From NCBI GenBank assembly GCA_964342805.1, contig CAYFHQ010000006.1, positions 1 through 64,000 on the forward strand: a stretch of 64,000 nucleotides of DNA, read 5' to 3'. This DNA is from CAYFHQ01 sp964342805 (GTDB lineage: Bacteria; Bacillota; Clostridia; Peptostreptococcales; Acidaminobacteraceae). Under the pieces are notes generated by a model. It worked only from the letters and a program-made list of their open reading frames with translations. It made no database searches and was not told the origin of the DNA. Positions 63,721 to 64,000 of this stretch are shown piece after piece. The position numbers and the translations under genes were made by a program. The stretch's first letter is position 1, and the number at the start of each line of letters is the position of its first letter.

Positions 63721-64000
63721 CTACTTTATACTGCTCTCTGTGCTAGATGTTTGTCTCTGGCCTGAAAAATCAAACAGGCTTGTACACCGGATTTGATAGT
63801 CCTGACCTGAGTCAGGCATGTTAAATTTAACGATTGCGGTAAACTCATCAACAAACGTTACACTTGAAGAGTTTATGGTCTTATCATCACCATCCGACTC
63901 TTCATAATCCAGCTTAAATTTTGATGTTGAGTTATTCAATGACTTGCTTATTGGTTGGTTGAAATCAATTTTCACCATGTCCTCAGCGATAAATACTGCG
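63721..64000 (-). CDS. C-terminal end of a surface protein, 5' part outside the window
   Basis: The reading frame is open to the edge of the window, so the ATG at 63978 is probably internal. The visible 92 residues form one Ig-like domain (MVKIDFNQPISKSL near the start, then FTAIVKFNMPDSGQDYQI and CTSLFDFSGQ), similar to the SbsA-type Ig-like domains of S-layer proteins. The end is serine/threonine rich with no anchor motif. It is probably another member of the surface-protein cluster. Confidence 0.7.
   Translation of the reverse strand, partial: AVFIAEDMVKIDFNQPISKSLNNSTSKFKLDYEESDGDDKTINSSSVTFVDEFTAIVKFNMPDSGQDYQIRCTSLFDFSGQRQTSSTESSIK

Overview
The window reads as one chromosomal stretch of an anaerobic, selenocysteine-using member of the Firmicutes (Bacillota), most likely class Clostridia. 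This is inferred from strong AGGAGG-type ribosome binding sites, several S-layer-homology (SLH) surface proteins, OmpR-type two-component pairs, a Cache-type chemoreceptor and a UGA-decoding glutathione peroxidase. No tRNA, rRNA, IS element, prophage or CRISPR array was found. By eye the last 20-25 kb are more AT-rich than the first 38 kb.

Region 1 (1-17 kb) is an envelope-stress and efflux block. A strongly folded RNA-like element lies at 1-121. A MacAB-type ABC exporter (adaptor, ATPase, permease) faces an OmpR-type response regulator/histidine kinase pair across a divergent promoter region. After an XRE repressor with its own promoter and operator-like palindrome comes a second, mirror-image module: an RND exporter and lipoprotein adaptor, then a second kinase/regulator pair. 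The RND operon has four direct repeats at exact 11-bp spacing upstream, as expected for an OmpR-family regulator. An RseC-like redox membrane protein is paired with a PAS histidine kinase. An NDP-sugar epimerase and pgsA follow.

Region 2 (17-29 kb) holds a glutathione peroxidase with an in-frame UGA as its catalytic residue. It has a candidate bacterial SECIS hairpin just downstream, a good sigma-A-type promoter and a perfect 14-bp palindrome near the start site. Next is a chemoreceptor whose best ribosome binding site drives an ATG separated from the rest of the gene by an in-frame amber codon, and whose 3' end is a 5 x 7-bp tandem repeat. Then come membrane glycosylation genes (GT39-like, GtrA, GT2) around an SLH protein, two small pseudopilin-like membrane proteins, and a PAS-GGDEF-EAL protein with a degenerate GGDEF site.

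Region 3 (29-64 kb) is dedicated to the cell surface, with all genes on the minus strand. It includes a 1182-residue SLH protein with a duplicated three-domain module. A 1731-residue subtilase has a long coiled coil inserted into its Fn3-like domain. A GH26-like glycosidase follows. A type I secretion operon (HlyB-like ABC exporter, HlyD-like adaptor, unknown lipoprotein, 2877-residue RTX protein) comes next. Then there is a 1458-residue protein built as B-A4-B-A4-B-A, an Ig-like/SLH protein, two TolC-like proteins, and the C-terminal end of another surface protein.

The most interesting candidate system is this type I secretion cluster. The RTX substrate lacks a Sec signal and ends in a typical RTX C-terminus, yet carries copper-amine-oxidase-N-like cell-wall modules in the middle. 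It sits beside SLH and TolC-like proteins. Such a combination is unexpected in a Firmicute and suggests either a diderm envelope or an adapted type I pathway.
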